DNA of 64,000 bases, from assembly GCA_964639245.1 (NCBI GenBank), contig CAZXCU010000019.1:31883-95882 (forward strand), written 5' to 3'. Under the pieces are notes generated by a model that was given only the letters and a program-made list of their open reading frames with translations, did not search any database and was not told where the DNA came from. Positions 35,508-46,029 of this stretch are shown in pieces; positions within the stretch are counted from its first letter, which is position 1; every line of letters starts with the position of its first letter. The DNA comes from SB15 sp964639245. Lineage in GTDB: Bacteria; Chloroflexota; Anaerolineae; Aggregatilineales; J027. The position numbers and the translations under genes are program-made.

Positions 35508-36038
35508 TTATTCGTCGGCTTCAGCCGTCAGAACATACCGATTTTTTTCTTGGTAATAGATGGTATATTCTACACCACTTTGAAAGGCATCCCAATGAGG
35601 TTTGGTGATACGAAAAAATTGTCCATTGATGTGCATGAAATAATCATGTTTGGTGCCTTGGCGACCTCGCCGCTCTGTTTGCACAATCCCTTTAAGGCCG
35701 ACGATCCCTCCTGAATGAAAACTTTCCTCCCAGTTTTTAATCTTGGGATTTACGAAAAAAAACACCACCGCGATTGCCCCGCTAGTGATCATGCCAATCA
35801 TCAAAACGAACAGCAAAATAGTGGCAATGTTCGGGGATAGCGCAATAAAAAGGATGCCGAATAACGCCAAAATGGCCCCCATCGCACCAACGACTAAATA
35901 GATTAAGGTTTTAGCAAATTTGATGAGTTGAAGCGTAGCTTCAATTTGGCGAGGAGACATCCTTCCCGCGCGGTTCATTGCTAGGTCGTCATTATTAAAG
36001 TTGAGGTATCGCTGTAGCTTTTGATTGAGATCATTCAT
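35508..36038 (-). CDS. Membrane protein with two helices, unknown function
   Basis: A 176-residue protein. After ~45 polar residues come two long hydrophobic helices (~52-75 and ~82-105), then a soluble C-terminal domain (~110-176) with GLKGIVQTERR, KHDYFMHINGQFFRI and a YTIYYQEKNRYVLTAE end, which looks like a small beta domain. ATG at 36038 is preferred over one 36 bases upstream since GGAG lies just before it. I do not recognise the family. The soluble part probably faces the cytoplasm. Confidence 0.6.
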   Translation of the reverse strand: MNDLNQKLQRYLNFNNDDLAMNRAGRMSPRQIEATLQLIKFAKTLIYLVVGAMGAILALFGILFIALSPNIATILLFVLMIGMITSGAIAVVFFFVNPKIKNWEESFHSGGIVGLKGIVQTERRGRQGTKHDYFMHINGQFFRITKPHWDAFQSGVEYTIYYQEKNRYVLTAEADE

Positions 36039-36361
36039 TCCATGCTCCGAATCTTGCCCAATTATCTGTCCCACCTGTAACTAATTTTGATCTATCAGGC
36101 GACTAGGCAATAACCGTAATACCCAATTCATGGGCTGCTGACACCAACCTTTTGCCTGTGCCAGTCGCCGAGGGTGCCTTGCATTATAGACTTTATCGGG
36201 AATAGCATCAAGCTGTGCAACAGATAAATGTAATTTCGCCTAAATTATAACTAGGTGATTATTCTCAGCTTCCGCATCGCAGCTTGGACTACTTGCCACG
36301 GTTGCTTTTGCAGAGCAAGCGCCGCACTTGCTCATATCTAGTCACTGGGGGCAGGTCAACC
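36039..36361. other. Intergenic stretch, no gene seen
   Basis: About 320 bases between two minus-strand genes. No ORF, hairpin with T tract or clear promoter stands out. Confidence 0.4.
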
Positions 36362-37219
36362 CTACTCATAATCGCGGACACAACGAAAGCCTAAATCATA
36401 ACTGTATACAGCAGGAGGAACCACCTCACGGATAGCAGCAGGAAAATATCCCATACTAGGATAATCCCATGAGCCACCCCGCAGCACATAGTAGACATTC
36501 CCGTCATCTGTTGTGTTTTCCCGACCATCTTCCTCATCATAGGGGTATGGTTCATATGGGCTACTTGTCCATTCCCAAACATTTCCACTCATATCTAAAG
36601 CGCCCACCCAAGAAATCCCATCAGGAACACTGGCGACAATCGCAGTTTGCCCGTTTGAGTTTTCAGCCCAGACTAAATAGTCGGGTTCCCATTCGTTTCC
36701 CCAAGGATAAATCAGGCTATCAACACCACGAGCCGCATATTCCCATTCTACCTCTGTTGGTAGGCGTAGTCCGCGTAGTTCGCAAAAATCTTGTGCTTCA
36801 AACCATGTAATCATTTCAACAGGGCGTTGATCTCCCTGAAAGTAATTTGGCGTTGCTTTAATCCCCCCCAAGTGAGTGTAGTCGGTTTGGCTAATAGGTG
36901 TTTGATCAATCCAGAATGGTTCTACAAGGCATTTTTGATGTAGCGGTAGTTGGCGACTAGCCCATTCTTCACCAATAGCCTGTGCCACTTGGTCATTTAC
37001 TTGTGCTTGTGTGCTACCCATCATGAAACATCCTGCCGGCACCAGCACCATCTCTAGGCCGTTTATGGTCTCACTGTGAGGTTTCCAATCAGCATTATGG
37101 GTTACACCTTGCAATGCAAGTTCATGGGGGGATAGCGGAGGGTTGTCATCTTGGGCAACCGCCCTGCCCAATATGCCGGATACAATGATAATCAGTACAC
37201 CAATCTTAAAATACGACAT
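36362..37219 (-). CDS. Exported formylglycine-generating-enzyme-like (SUMF1) protein
   Basis: A 285-residue protein with a signal peptide (cut near AVAQ, residue ~22). The rest is an FGE-sulfatase/C-type-lectin-like domain: VLVPAGCFMMGS, FWIDQTPIS, PVEMITWFEAQDFC, LRLPTEVEWEYAARG, DMSGNVWEWTSSPY and YVLRGGSW, ending in GFRCVRD. The copper-binding cysteine pair of true formylglycine enzymes is not obvious, so it may be one of the many non-catalytic relatives used as binding domains or in ergothioneine/hercynine-type chemistry. No sulfatase gene is near. It lies upstream of and opposite to the kinase gene. Confidence 0.82.
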   Translation of the reverse strand: MSYFKIGVLIIIVSGILGRAVAQDDNPPLSPHELALQGVTHNADWKPHSETINGLEMVLVPAGCFMMGSTQAQVNDQVAQAIGEEWASRQLPLHQKCLVEPFWIDQTPISQTDYTHLGGIKATPNYFQGDQRPVEMITWFEAQDFCELRGLRLPTEVEWEYAARGVDSLIYPWGNEWEPDYLVWAENSNGQTAIVASVPDGISWVGALDMSGNVWEWTSSPYEPYPYDEEDGRENTTDDGNVYYVLRGGSWDYPSMGYFPAAIREVVPPAVYSYDLGFRCVRDYE

Positions 37220-37501
37220 AAATAAATCTTCTCACACTTTATTTCTCTTTAGTCTATGCGGCTTTAAGTTCAGTTGTCAAATTTACGCTGTGATCGTGTA
37301 ATTTGAATAATTTCTATAATTTGGCGATGTATTCTGCAAATAGGGGTTTGGGGATATGCAACCGACACCTTTCAAACTCATCACCAGCATCGACAACTAA
37401 AGGGTGAAAAAGTGGGGTAGGAAAATATTAGGTTTTTGAATGAACGACGGCGATTGTCAGTTATACTCGCATTAACGCAATAGTAAGCGGGATGGACTTC
37501 G

Positions 37502-40500
37502 ATGGAACAGACCATGCGGCAGCATATCAAAGGTTATGAACTGCGCGAACGATTAGGAACAGGTGGTTTTGGTGCAGTTTACCGAGCCTATCAATCCACC
37601 ATCGGACGGGAAGTGGCGATTAAGGTTATCCTACCGAGTGTTGCCAACCACCCTGACTTTATCCGCCGTTTCGAGACAGAAGCACAAGTTATCGCACGCT
37701 TAGAGCATTTACATATTGTACCTTTGTATGATTACTGGCGCGATCCTGACGGAGCATATCTGGTGATGCGCTGGTTAAAAGGGGGAAGTCTTCGGGATGT
37801 CCTCGAAAACGGGGTGTTTGATATGGCATTGGCAGTACAGTTGATCGACCAGATTACCTCTGCTCTGGACACCGCCCACCGAAATGGCATCGTTCACCGT
37901 GACTTGAAACCCGCCAATATCCTGTTGGATGAAGATGGGAATGCTTATCTTGCCGACTTTGGGATAGCCAAAGACCTAACTAGCCCCAGAGGAAGTAACA
38001 CAGCTGAAGATGTGATTGTCGGCTCTCTGGATTACATCTCCCCCGAACAAGCTCGCAGCGAACCTGTTACCCCCCGCACTGACATTTACAGCTTAGGCAT
38101 CGTCTTATACGAGACTCTGACCGGCCAGCATCCCTTTCCAAATCTTACCCCAGTTGAACGGCTGTATAAACATCTGAATGAATCTTTACCCCTAATAATC
38201 AATGCAGATATTCCAACACAAGTAAACGAAGTCATCCAAAAAGCCACGGCTAAAAATCCATCTCACCGTTACGGGGACTGTTTAGAATTTGCTGCCGCTT
38301 TTCGCCAAGCAGCAACTGTCGATGGCAAAGAAGTCGCTGATAACCTTGCTGAAACGTTGACTCTCCGCGAACATGAAATTCTTCTGCTGCTGATTCAAGG
38401 ACTTTCCAACAAAGAAATCGCTCAAAAACTCACCTTTACCCATGGCACCGTCAGATGGTATATCAATCATATTTACAAAAAGCTGCATGTCCGCAGTCGC
38501 GTGCAAGCCATCATCCGGGCCCGCGAGTTGAATCTCATCACAACCCACATCACCGATGATGAACTGCCAACTGTATTAGGGGCAGTTCCCATCCCGACCA
38601 GCGAATTTCAACCGAAGAACCCCTACAAAGGACTGCGAGCGTTTAAAGCTGCCGACCACGATGACTTCTTTGGACAAGAAAAGCTGATTAATAAACTCCT
38701 TAAGCGCATGGGTGAGTCAGGAGACCATACCCGCTTTTTAGCAGTAATCGGACCCAGCGGCAGTGGCAAATCGAGTTTGGTCAAAGCCGGCTTAATCCCT
38801 GCCATCTGGCGAGGCGAATTACCAAGTTCGGAACGCTGGTTTGTAGCAGAAATGTTGCCGGGTTCCCATCCTCTGGACGAATTAGAAATTGCCCTAACAC
38901 GAGTGGCTGCCAACCAACCAAGCAACTTGCGGGAACATCTTCAACGCGATGAACGTGGCTTAATCCGGGCCGCTCAGATTATCTTGCCGGATGATGGTAG
39001 TGATTTGGTAATTGTCATCGATCAATTTGAGGAAGTCTTTACTTTGGTCGACGATGAAGCCGACCGTGTGTATTTCCTAAATTTGATTCATGCAGCCGTG
39101 TGCGATTCACGTAGCCGTGTGCGAATTGTCATTACTTTACGCGCCGATTTTTATGACCGCCCACTCCATTATCCTGACTTTGGTGAACTAATTCGTAACC
39201 GGATGGAAACCATTCTGCCCCTCTCAGCCGAGGGATTAGAGCGGGCAATCCGTCGTCCTGCCGAGCGGGTGGGGGTATCTTTTGAGGAAGGCATGGTAGC
39301 GTCTATCATCCAAGAAATCCATTACCAACCGGGGGCGCTACCCCTCCTCCAATATGCTCTCACTGAACTCTTTGAGCAACGACAGGGACGGATGCTGACC
39401 CATGAAGCCTATCAAGCCATCGGTAAAACGACTGGTGCATTAGCTAAACGTGCTGAACAAATTTATGCTGAATTGTCTGTGCAACTACAGAGGGCTACCC
39501 GCCAGATTTTCTTGCGTCTAGTAACTTTAGGCGAAGGAGTAGAAGATACGCGCCGCCGAGTCGCCCGTTCAGAACTGCTAGCCATCACATCTGATAGTGA
39601 CATGATGGACGAAGTAATCGATATTTTCGCGGCCTACCGTTTGCTTTCCTTAGATCACGATCCGGCCACTCGCGCCCCAACGATTGAGGTGGCACACGAA
39701 GCACTACTGCGTGAATGGGAACGCCTGCGAAATTGGCTGAATGAAAGCAGATCTGAAATTCGTTTGCAGCAGCAGTTGGCACATGCCGCTCAAGAATGGC
39801 ATGATTCTCAACAGGATGCTAGCTTTTTGCTGCGCGGATCGCGGTTGGAACTATTCGAAAAGTGGGTAGGCGAAACCCAACTTGCGTTCACGCCTAGGGA
39901 AAAGACCTTCCTGCAAACCAGCAGCAAACAACGCGAAAAAGAACAGTTTGCAGAACAAGAACGTCAAGCGCGAGAAGTCCGGCTGGAACAGCGTTCACAA
40001 AACTTCCTACGTGGGCTGGTGGCGGTATTCGCAGTGGCCACAGCTATTGCTATTAGCTTGTCGGTGTTTGCCTTTGGGCAGCGCAACCGTGCTGAGAAAG
40101 CCCAACTCGACGCTGAAGACAGTGCTGAATATGCCCGCAGTTTGGCATTAGCATCAGCAGCAAGAAGCTCCTATCTTTCCAATAACCCAGATCAGGCGAT
40201 TGCTCTGGCAGTCGCCGCGAACACCACCACCAATAATCCTCCTGCATTTGCCCAGAGTGTTCTCTATCAAACGGCTTTTGCCCCAGCGACACACAGGCTT
40301 CTACTTGGATCCAATTCTGCGCGGTTCAGTCCTGATGGTGGCAGAGTGCTGTCATGGCAATGGGGAGAAAGTTTGCTAAGCTACTGGGATACTGAAACAG
40401 GACAGGTTGCTTATCAAACATCCCCGTTAGTGGAGGAAGGTGCTATCACCGATGTTCGCTTTTCACTTAGTGGCGAAACTGCTTGGGTTTCTATCGCTAC

Positions 40501-42268
40501 ACCCAACCACATTTCAGATACCGTTATGGAAGTTGATACGGCATCCGGTAAAGAAATTCGCCGCTTGACTTTGCCAGAAGGAAAGCACCCAAAAGCAACC
40601 CAACTCGTCCTCAGCCCGGATGGACAAACCCTATTTACCTCATCGGTTATCCGAACCGAAGACGGTACTTTTGTTGAGGGTTCCATCTACGCCTTTGATA
40701 CTGCTAGTGGGCGTGTGATTCGGCAATTTGCCGAAACGCCTCTTGATCAACCCTACGAGTTATGGTCTCTTGGTCTTAGCACAGATGGTCAACAGGTTGC
40801 GGCTGGATACAGTACCGGGGCAGTCATTCTGTGGGATGTAACCACCGGCGGAGTGCTTCACACCTTTGAAGGTGTTACCAACGGTATTGATGATGTTCAT
40901 ATCACTACGGAGGGAATCGCCGCTAATAGCGTACAGATTGATGCGTTCACCCAAACCCTCACTTTGTGGGATATAGAAACCGGAATCCTGCTACGCCAGA
41001 AAGTCTGGAATACGGTGGGGAATGAGACCGCTTTACATCCAGATGGTCATTCCATCGCGTTAACCTTTATGGGTGCGCCCGTAACGATCTTTGATGTGAA
41101 AACATGGGAAACTACCCGCGAATTCTACGGTCATGGCAGTATCCAGTACACCGCAGACTTTAGCTCCGATGGACGTTGGTTGTTAACCGCCTCGGTTGAT
41201 AATGAATTGCGTGTGTGGAATATGGAAGATGGGGCAGAAATCAAGCACATGATCGGGTTGAATGGCAATCAGTTAGTCGGCTTGATTCGCAACCCGGATG
41301 GTCGCACTGCCTTGTCACAGCAACTGAATGGGCCGCTATCCCTGTGGGATATCGAAACGGGGGTGATGATTCGTCAGTGGGGACACACAAATATGTCTTT
41401 CACAGGTACTGCGTTCAGCCCGGATGGTCGCTACATCGTTTCAGGAACATCAGAAGACCCGGATTTAGGAACATGTCCTCCGCCTGAAGCCAAGCTAACT
41501 CTATGGGATTCGGCTACAGGAGAGATGATCTGGGAAGTCGAAACCAATGGAAACGCAACAACCGGTAAAGCGTTCATCAACGGCGGCACTCAGATTGCCA
41601 CAGTGGATCGGTGGTGTGGAAACGATGTTACGATATGGGATGTTACGACAGGTCAACGAGTCGCTGAATGGGAGGGGCATCAAAAACCCGCTTGGGGACT
41701 CGCCGCTAGCCCCGATGGAAAAACAATTGTGACAGCCTCGGAGGATAGCACGGCAATCATATGGGATGCCGCTACTGGAACAATTCTCCAAGTGCTACCG
41801 CATAATTATGTTGTAAGGACGGGGGCATTTAGCCCTGACGGTCAGCGATTGGTCACAGTCACTAATGATGGTATCCTGCATCTATGGGATACCCATACTT
41901 GGCAGGAGCTGAAACAACTAGCAGGTCATAGCTCGAGCATCCTTTTTGTGCAGTTTAGCCCCGATAGTCGATATGTTGTCTCCAGTGGTAGAGATGATAA
42001 CGTCTTTGTATGGGATTTACAGATAGGTGAGGCGGTGAGGCAGTTCGAGTTGCCTTCGGTTGGTGCATGGGGACATGTGGTGATATTCAGCCCGGATGGT
42101 GAGTCACTTTTCATGAATGTTGATAACACAGTCATTCGCCAGATAAACCTGATGCTGGAACCCAGCGAATTACTGGACTGGGTGTATGTTAACCGTCATG
42201 TGCGTGAGTTAACTTGTAGTGAACGAACCCTATATGACTTGGAACCAGAGAAATGTGTAGGTCAATAG
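37502..42268 (+). CDS. Ser/Thr kinase-LuxR HTH-NTPase-WD40 giant signalling protein
   Basis: A 1588-residue protein. Residues ~10-270: protein kinase with GTGGFG loop, VAIKV lysine (K41), HRDLKPAN and LADFG. Residues ~284-345: LuxR-type helix-turn-helix (LTLREHEILLLLIQGLSNKE). Residues ~370-780: nSTAND-type NTPase beginning NPYKGLRAF, with Walker A GPSGSGKSS near 416. A charged coiled stretch and one membrane helix (~836-856) follow. The C-terminal ~700 residues are WD40 blades with FSPDGR and VWD motifs. The WD40 part would be outside and kinase plus DNA-binding parts inside, a one-chain sensor. Such architectures occur in Chloroflexota; some STAND proteins act in phage defence. Partner and signal are unknown. 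Confidence 0.85.
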   Translation: MEQTMRQHIKGYELRERLGTGGFGAVYRAYQSTIGREVAIKVILPSVANHPDFIRRFETEAQVIARLEHLHIVPLYDYWRDPDGAYLVMRWLKGGSLRDVLENGVFDMALAVQLIDQITSALDTAHRNGIVHRDLKPANILLDEDGNAYLADFGIAKDLTSPRGSNTAEDVIVGSLDYISPEQARSEPVTPRTDIYSLGIVLYETLTGQHPFPNLTPVERLYKHLNESLPLIINADIPTQVNEVIQKATAKNPSHRYGDCLEFAAAFRQAATVDGKEVADNLAETLTLREHEILLLLIQGLSNKEIAQKLTFTHGTVRWYINHIYKKLHVRSRVQAIIRARELNLITTHITDDELPTVLGAVPIPTSEFQPKNPYKGLRAFKAADHDDFFGQEKLINKLLKRMGESGDHTRFLAVIGPSGSGKSSLVKAGLIPAIWRGELPSSERWFVAEMLPGSHPLDELEIALTRVAANQPSNLREHLQRDERGLIRAAQIILPDDGSDLVIVIDQFEEVFTLVDDEADRVYFLNLIHAAVCDSRSRVRIVITLRADFYDRPLHYPDFGELIRNRMETILPLSAEGLERAIRRPAERVGVSFEEGMVASIIQEIHYQPGALPLLQYALTELFEQRQGRMLTHEAYQAIGKTTGALAKRAEQIYAELSVQLQRATRQIFLRLVTLGEGVEDTRRRVARSELLAITSDSDMMDEVIDIFAAYRLLSLDHDPATRAPTIEVAHEALLREWERLRNWLNESRSEIRLQQQLAHAAQEWHDSQQDASFLLRGSRLELFEKWVGETQLAFTPREKTFLQTSSKQREKEQFAEQERQAREVRLEQRSQNFLRGLVAVFAVATAIAISLSVFAFGQRNRAEKAQLDAEDSAEYARSLALASAARSSYLSNNPDQAIALAVAANTTTNNPPAFAQSVLYQTAFAPATHRLLLGSNSARFSPDGGRVLSWQWGESLLSYWDTETGQVAYQTSPLVEEGAITDVRFSLSGETAWVSIATPNHISDTVMEVDTASGKEIRRLTLPEGKHPKATQLVLSPDGQTLFTSSVIRTEDGTFVEGSIYAFDTASGRVIRQFAETPLDQPYELWSLGLSTDGQQVAAGYSTGAVILWDVTTGGVLHTFEGVTNGIDDVHITTEGIAANSVQIDAFTQTLTLWDIETGILLRQKVWNTVGNETALHPDGHSIALTFMGAPVTIFDVKTWETTREFYGHGSIQYTADFSSDGRWLLTASVDNELRVWNMEDGAEIKHMIGLNGNQLVGLIRNPDGRTALSQQLNGPLSLWDIETGVMIRQWGHTNMSFTGTAFSPDGRYIVSGTSEDPDLGTCPPPEAKLTLWDSATGEMIWEVETNGNATTGKAFINGGTQIATVDRWCGNDVTIWDVTTGQRVAEWEGHQKPAWGLAASPDGKTIVTASEDSTAIIWDAATGTILQVLPHNYVVRTGAFSPDGQRLVTVTNDGILHLWDTHTWQELKQLAGHSSSILFVQFSPDSRYVVSSGRDDNVFVWDLQIGEAVRQFELPSVGAWGHVVIFSPDGESLFMNVDNTVIRQINLMLEPSELLDWVYVNRHVRELTCSERTLYDLEPEKCVGQ

Positions 42269-42287
42269 CATCTTCAATGGGCTGATA

Positions 42288-42338
42288 ATTCAAAAGAGAG
42301 TCTCCTCAACAAAATTTTGAGAATACTCTCTTTTGAAT
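42288..42338 (+). terminator. Long perfect hairpin after the kinase gene
   Basis: ATTCAAAAGAGAGT (42288-42301) and ACTCTCTTTTGAAT (42325-42338) are exact inverted copies; CTCA and TGAG inside extend the stem. A-rich and T-rich stem ends suit termination in both directions. It separates the kinase gene from the respiratory operon. Confidence 0.75.
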
Positions 42339-42607
42339 CGGAACTGATTAAGCCAACATAATACTGTGTAACCCGCTCCCATCGACTAGGCCAAGCCTAT
42401 CTACCACAGGGGGGAATCTGGAGTCAAAGCAATTTCGTTGAGCGAAGATGGGTCTGCCCCACAAATCCATGATGCGTTTCGGCTGGCTAGCAGTTGTGGA
42501 AATTGTTGCCAAATGAGTCGACTCTAGGTTATCCTATAGCCTGTGAGCGTTATAATCCCTTTTTTCTGCATGAACGAAGGGGTGCTGATTACCAGTGGGA
42601 GAATGAC

Positions 42608-43756
42608 ATGCAGCGCGAAGTTGTTAAATCAGTGTTATGGGGACTGCTTATCACATTTATCCTTGCTATACTGATCCTGATAGGTTCCCGCAATTTAGCC
42701 CACTTTGATGCTGCGCTGGTGGCTTACACCACCTCTGTACTGTTTGCCACTTTTGGTCTGACCTATCGGTATACCATGTGGCTGCAACGTCCGCCCACAG
42801 CGATTTATTGGAAGCGAGGCTGGCAGGTTTTCTTAAACCCCAAGTATATTGGTCAAAATATTCCGCACTGGTTCCAGCATATTACGGAAGACATCGTGCT
42901 AAATCGCTTTATTTTTCGGCGAGACAGGTTGCGTGGCCTTACTCACTTTTTGATTATGTGGGGCTGCATTATTGCTATTGGCATTACCTTTCCCTTGGTG
43001 TTTGGGTGGCTGCATTTTGAGTCCGCTTCCGGGGAGATCGATACTTATCAGGCGTATGTTTTTGGCTTTCCGACTTTCACCTTCCCTGCCGACTCGCTCT
43101 TTGCCTTTCTGATCTTTCATGGACTGGTCTGGGCAGCCTTGGTCACAATTGTGGGTGTAATGCTTGCTATGCGGCGGCGAATGCGGGAGGAAGGGGCAGC
43201 AGCCCTCCAACTCTTTACCGAAGATTTTCTGCCACTTATCCTACTTTTTGCGGTAAGTATTACAGGTTTAATGCTGACCGCCAGCTATACTTGGATAAAA
43301 GGCTATGCTTACGATTTTATTGCTATTCTTCATGCTATTACAGTGATTGTTACCTTCCTGTGGTTGCCATTCGGTAAATTCTTCCATATCTTTCAGCGTC
43401 CGGCGCAAATTGGTGTTCGTTTCTATAAACGTGTTGGTGCGCAGGAAACCTTGGCTCATTGCCGCCGCTGCAATACACCTTTCACATCACTCATGCACGT
43501 TCAAGATCTAATTACGACTGAAAAACAACTCGGCTACAATTACGAAATGCCCGATACAAAACTAGAACACTATCAATGGATTTGCCCTCCCTGCCGACGT
43601 GCAATGATGGCATTGGCACAGGGGCAACTCTGGCAGATACAGCGTGGTGGTCATATTGCACATACAGCTTACATTCCCTCAACACCAAGCTATGTGAATC
43701 CCGGTATTGGTGAAGGCCCATTGGGTAGCGAAGATGCAAACAATTTTCATCCCTAA
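42608..43756 (+). CDS. Membrane cytochrome-like subunit with C-terminal zinc-type cysteines (NarI/HdrE-like)
   Basis: A 382-residue protein; ATG 42608 has GGGAG 8 bases upstream and is preferred to the start at 42494. Six or so membrane helices are visible, with histidines near helix ends (HFLIMWGC, IFHGLVW, ILHAITV, GKFFHIF) that could bind heme b as in NarI/DsrM-type subunits. The soluble C-terminus has two CxxC pairs (HCRRC and CPPC). It should pass electrons from quinol to the Fe-S proteins of the operon. It is the first of eight closely spaced genes. A TATAAT-like box lies at ~42555, without a good -35 box. Confidence 0.7.
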   Translation: MQREVVKSVLWGLLITFILAILILIGSRNLAHFDAALVAYTTSVLFATFGLTYRYTMWLQRPPTAIYWKRGWQVFLNPKYIGQNIPHWFQHITEDIVLNRFIFRRDRLRGLTHFLIMWGCIIAIGITFPLVFGWLHFESASGEIDTYQAYVFGFPTFTFPADSLFAFLIFHGLVWAALVTIVGVMLAMRRRMREEGAAALQLFTEDFLPLILLFAVSITGLMLTASYTWIKGYAYDFIAILHAITVIVTFLWLPFGKFFHIFQRPAQIGVRFYKRVGAQETLAHCRRCNTPFTSLMHVQDLITTEKQLGYNYEMPDTKLEHYQWICPPCRRAMMALAQGQLWQIQRGGHIAHTAYIPSTPSYVNPGIGEGPLGSEDANNFHP

Positions 43757-43771
43757 TTGTAAAGGTTTGAC

Positions 43772-45991
43772 ATGAGTAAACTTCCAGTTGATTCAGTTGA
43801 AATCATAGAACATTTTGGGCCAACTTTGGCTTATGCACGTGGAACACGAGTAGATACAGGGGTTGAGCCAGACAGAATTGTCAAAACTCACTGCTGTTTT
43901 TGTGGGCAGCAGTGTGGTATTCAACTTAAAGTGTCAAACAATGAAGTCGTCGGCTTTGAACCTTGGTATGACTTCCCGTTTAATCACGGAAAACTTTGCC
44001 CCAAAGGCGTTAAGCGTTATTTGCAGGGAGCGCACCCGGATCGGTTGCTCCATGCCCTACAGCGCGATCCTGCTACTGAATCGGGGTTTCGTCCCATTGT
44101 CTACCGAGAGGCAATTCAGCGGGTTGCCTCAGAAATTGAACGTATTCAAGCTACTTACGGGCGCGATGCTTTTGCTATTTTGAGTGGAGCCAGCCTGACT
44201 ACTGAAAAAACCTACCTGATGGGTAAGTTTGCCCATATGTGCCTCCGCACCTCAAATATTGACTATAACGGACGGCTTTGTATGGTCAGTGCAGCAGCAG
44301 GGAATAAAAAAGCCTACGGTATTGATCGTTCTGCAAATCCTTGGACAGACATTGTTGGCACAGAGGTGGTATGGATTAGCGGCTCGAATGTTGCTGAGTG
44401 TTCGCCCATCACCAGTGACTATGTATGGCAGGCACGCGAACACGGCGCAAAAATTGTGGTGGTTGATCCGAGAATCACCCCCATTGCCCGCACCTGTGAT
44501 GTATATCTGCCCATCAAGCCTGGACGGGACGTTATCCTCTTTAATGGCATTCTTCGTCTGATGATTGAGCATGATTGGCTTGATCATGAGTTTATCGATA
44601 ACTACACTGTTGGTTTTGATGCACTGGCGGAAAGTGTGAAAGAATGGACACCTGAGCGTACTGCCCAAGCAACAGGTATTGCCGAAAGAGCGATTCGCCA
44701 AGCGGCTGAACTCTGGGGAACTGCCAAAACCAGTTTTCTTATCCATGCTAGGGGACTTGAGCATCATTCACACGGGGTGCAAAATGTTCTAGGTGCAATT
44801 AATATTGTGCTGGCTTCAGGGCGTATTGGTCGCCCCAACTGCGGGTACAGCACAATTACTGGGCAGGGCAACGGACAGGGGGGACGTGAACACGGCCAAA
44901 AAGCCGATCAACTCCCCGGCGCACGCGATTTAGGCAATCCACAACACCGCGCCGAAGTTGCTGCCGTGTGGGATCTGTCACCAGATGATTTACCTATGTC
45001 TGGTGTGGACGCCTATGAGATTTTCCGCAAGATTGAACGGGGAGAAATCAAAGGACTGCTCAGTATCAGTTTTAATCCTCTAGTCTCGTTACCTGATAAT
45101 AATTTCATCCGCAGTCAGTTAGAAAAGCTGGAATTTTATACAGCGATTGACTTCTTTCTGAATGAAACTGCCTACTATGCCGACGTTGTGTTGCCTGGCT
45201 CACTGCATGAAGAAGATGAAGGCACCGTGACACAGGTTGAAGGGCGTGTCATCAAAATTAATAAGGTGCTGGATTGCCCCGGAGATGCACAGCAGGACTG
45301 GATCATTATTCAGGATATTGCGGCTGCTCTAAAACGGGAGAAAGGCTTTACCTTCAACAGCCCTAGTGAAATTTTTGATGAGTTACGGCGGGCTTCGGCA
45401 GGTGGGGTTGCCGATTATTCAGGCATTACTTATGAGAAGATCGAAGCACAGATGGGGGTTTTCTGGCCTTGTCCCAGCGAAGACCATCCCGGTACACCCC
45501 GCCTGTTTGAGCGAGGATCCTGGAATCCTGTGGCAAAAGGCACCGGCCCATTTTATTTTCCAGATGGAAAAGCACGTTTTAACGTCGCCACCTACAGCCC
45601 GCCAGCAGAAGAACCGGATGAGGAGTATCCCCTTTACCTAACCACTGGGCGCGTAGTCAGTCATTATCTGTCTGGTACACAAACAAGGCGTATCGGCCCA
45701 TTAGTGGATCAGTACCCGGAACCCCGGTTGGAAATGCACCCGAACTTGGCAGAAAAACTAGGAGTCCAAACCGGTGACATGGTGACGGCTGAATCACGGC
45801 GGGGCAACATTACGCTGCCTGTCAGTGTGGTTCGTACTATTCGCCCAGATACAGTTTTTGTCCCCTATCATTGGGCAGGGCGCAAGAGTATCAACCAGCT
45901 GACCATTTCAGCACAAGATCCAATTTCCAAAATACCGGAATACAAAGTTTGTGCGGTACGGGTTTTTAAGGAGCAATCGTCGCTTCGCTAA
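43772..45991 (+). CDS. Molybdopterin oxidoreductase, nitrate-reductase-like (NasA/NapA clade)
   Basis: A 739-residue Mo-bis-MGD enzyme. The N-terminal 4Fe-4S site is C41-x2-C44-x3-C48-x27-C76. A cysteine (C170 in GRLCM) stands where NapA/NasA-type enzymes bind Mo. GQGNGQGGREHGQ, DLGNPQHRAEVAA and a C-terminal VSHYLSGTQTRR stretch match the assimilatory and periplasmic nitrate reductase group and its formate-dehydrogenase cousins. The likely reaction is nitrate to nitrite, but another oxyanion or formate cannot be excluded. No Tat signal is seen, so it may be cytoplasmic or co-exported with a partner. The operon with a quinol-side subunit, ferredoxin and Rieske protein suggests respiratory use. 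Confidence 0.82.
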   Translation: MSKLPVDSVEIIEHFGPTLAYARGTRVDTGVEPDRIVKTHCCFCGQQCGIQLKVSNNEVVGFEPWYDFPFNHGKLCPKGVKRYLQGAHPDRLLHALQRDPATESGFRPIVYREAIQRVASEIERIQATYGRDAFAILSGASLTTEKTYLMGKFAHMCLRTSNIDYNGRLCMVSAAAGNKKAYGIDRSANPWTDIVGTEVVWISGSNVAECSPITSDYVWQAREHGAKIVVVDPRITPIARTCDVYLPIKPGRDVILFNGILRLMIEHDWLDHEFIDNYTVGFDALAESVKEWTPERTAQATGIAERAIRQAAELWGTAKTSFLIHARGLEHHSHGVQNVLGAINIVLASGRIGRPNCGYSTITGQGNGQGGREHGQKADQLPGARDLGNPQHRAEVAAVWDLSPDDLPMSGVDAYEIFRKIERGEIKGLLSISFNPLVSLPDNNFIRSQLEKLEFYTAIDFFLNETAYYADVVLPGSLHEEDEGTVTQVEGRVIKINKVLDCPGDAQQDWIIIQDIAAALKREKGFTFNSPSEIFDELRRASAGGVADYSGITYEKIEAQMGVFWPCPSEDHPGTPRLFERGSWNPVAKGTGPFYFPDGKARFNVATYSPPAEEPDEEYPLYLTTGRVVSHYLSGTQTRRIGPLVDQYPEPRLEMHPNLAEKLGVQTGDMVTAESRRGNITLPVSVVRTIRPDTVFVPYHWAGRKSINQLTISAQDPISKIPEYKVCAVRVFKEQSSLR

Positions 45992-46029
45992 CTATTGAAG
46001 CCTGCGCCATTAATAAAAAGGAGTGCCAG

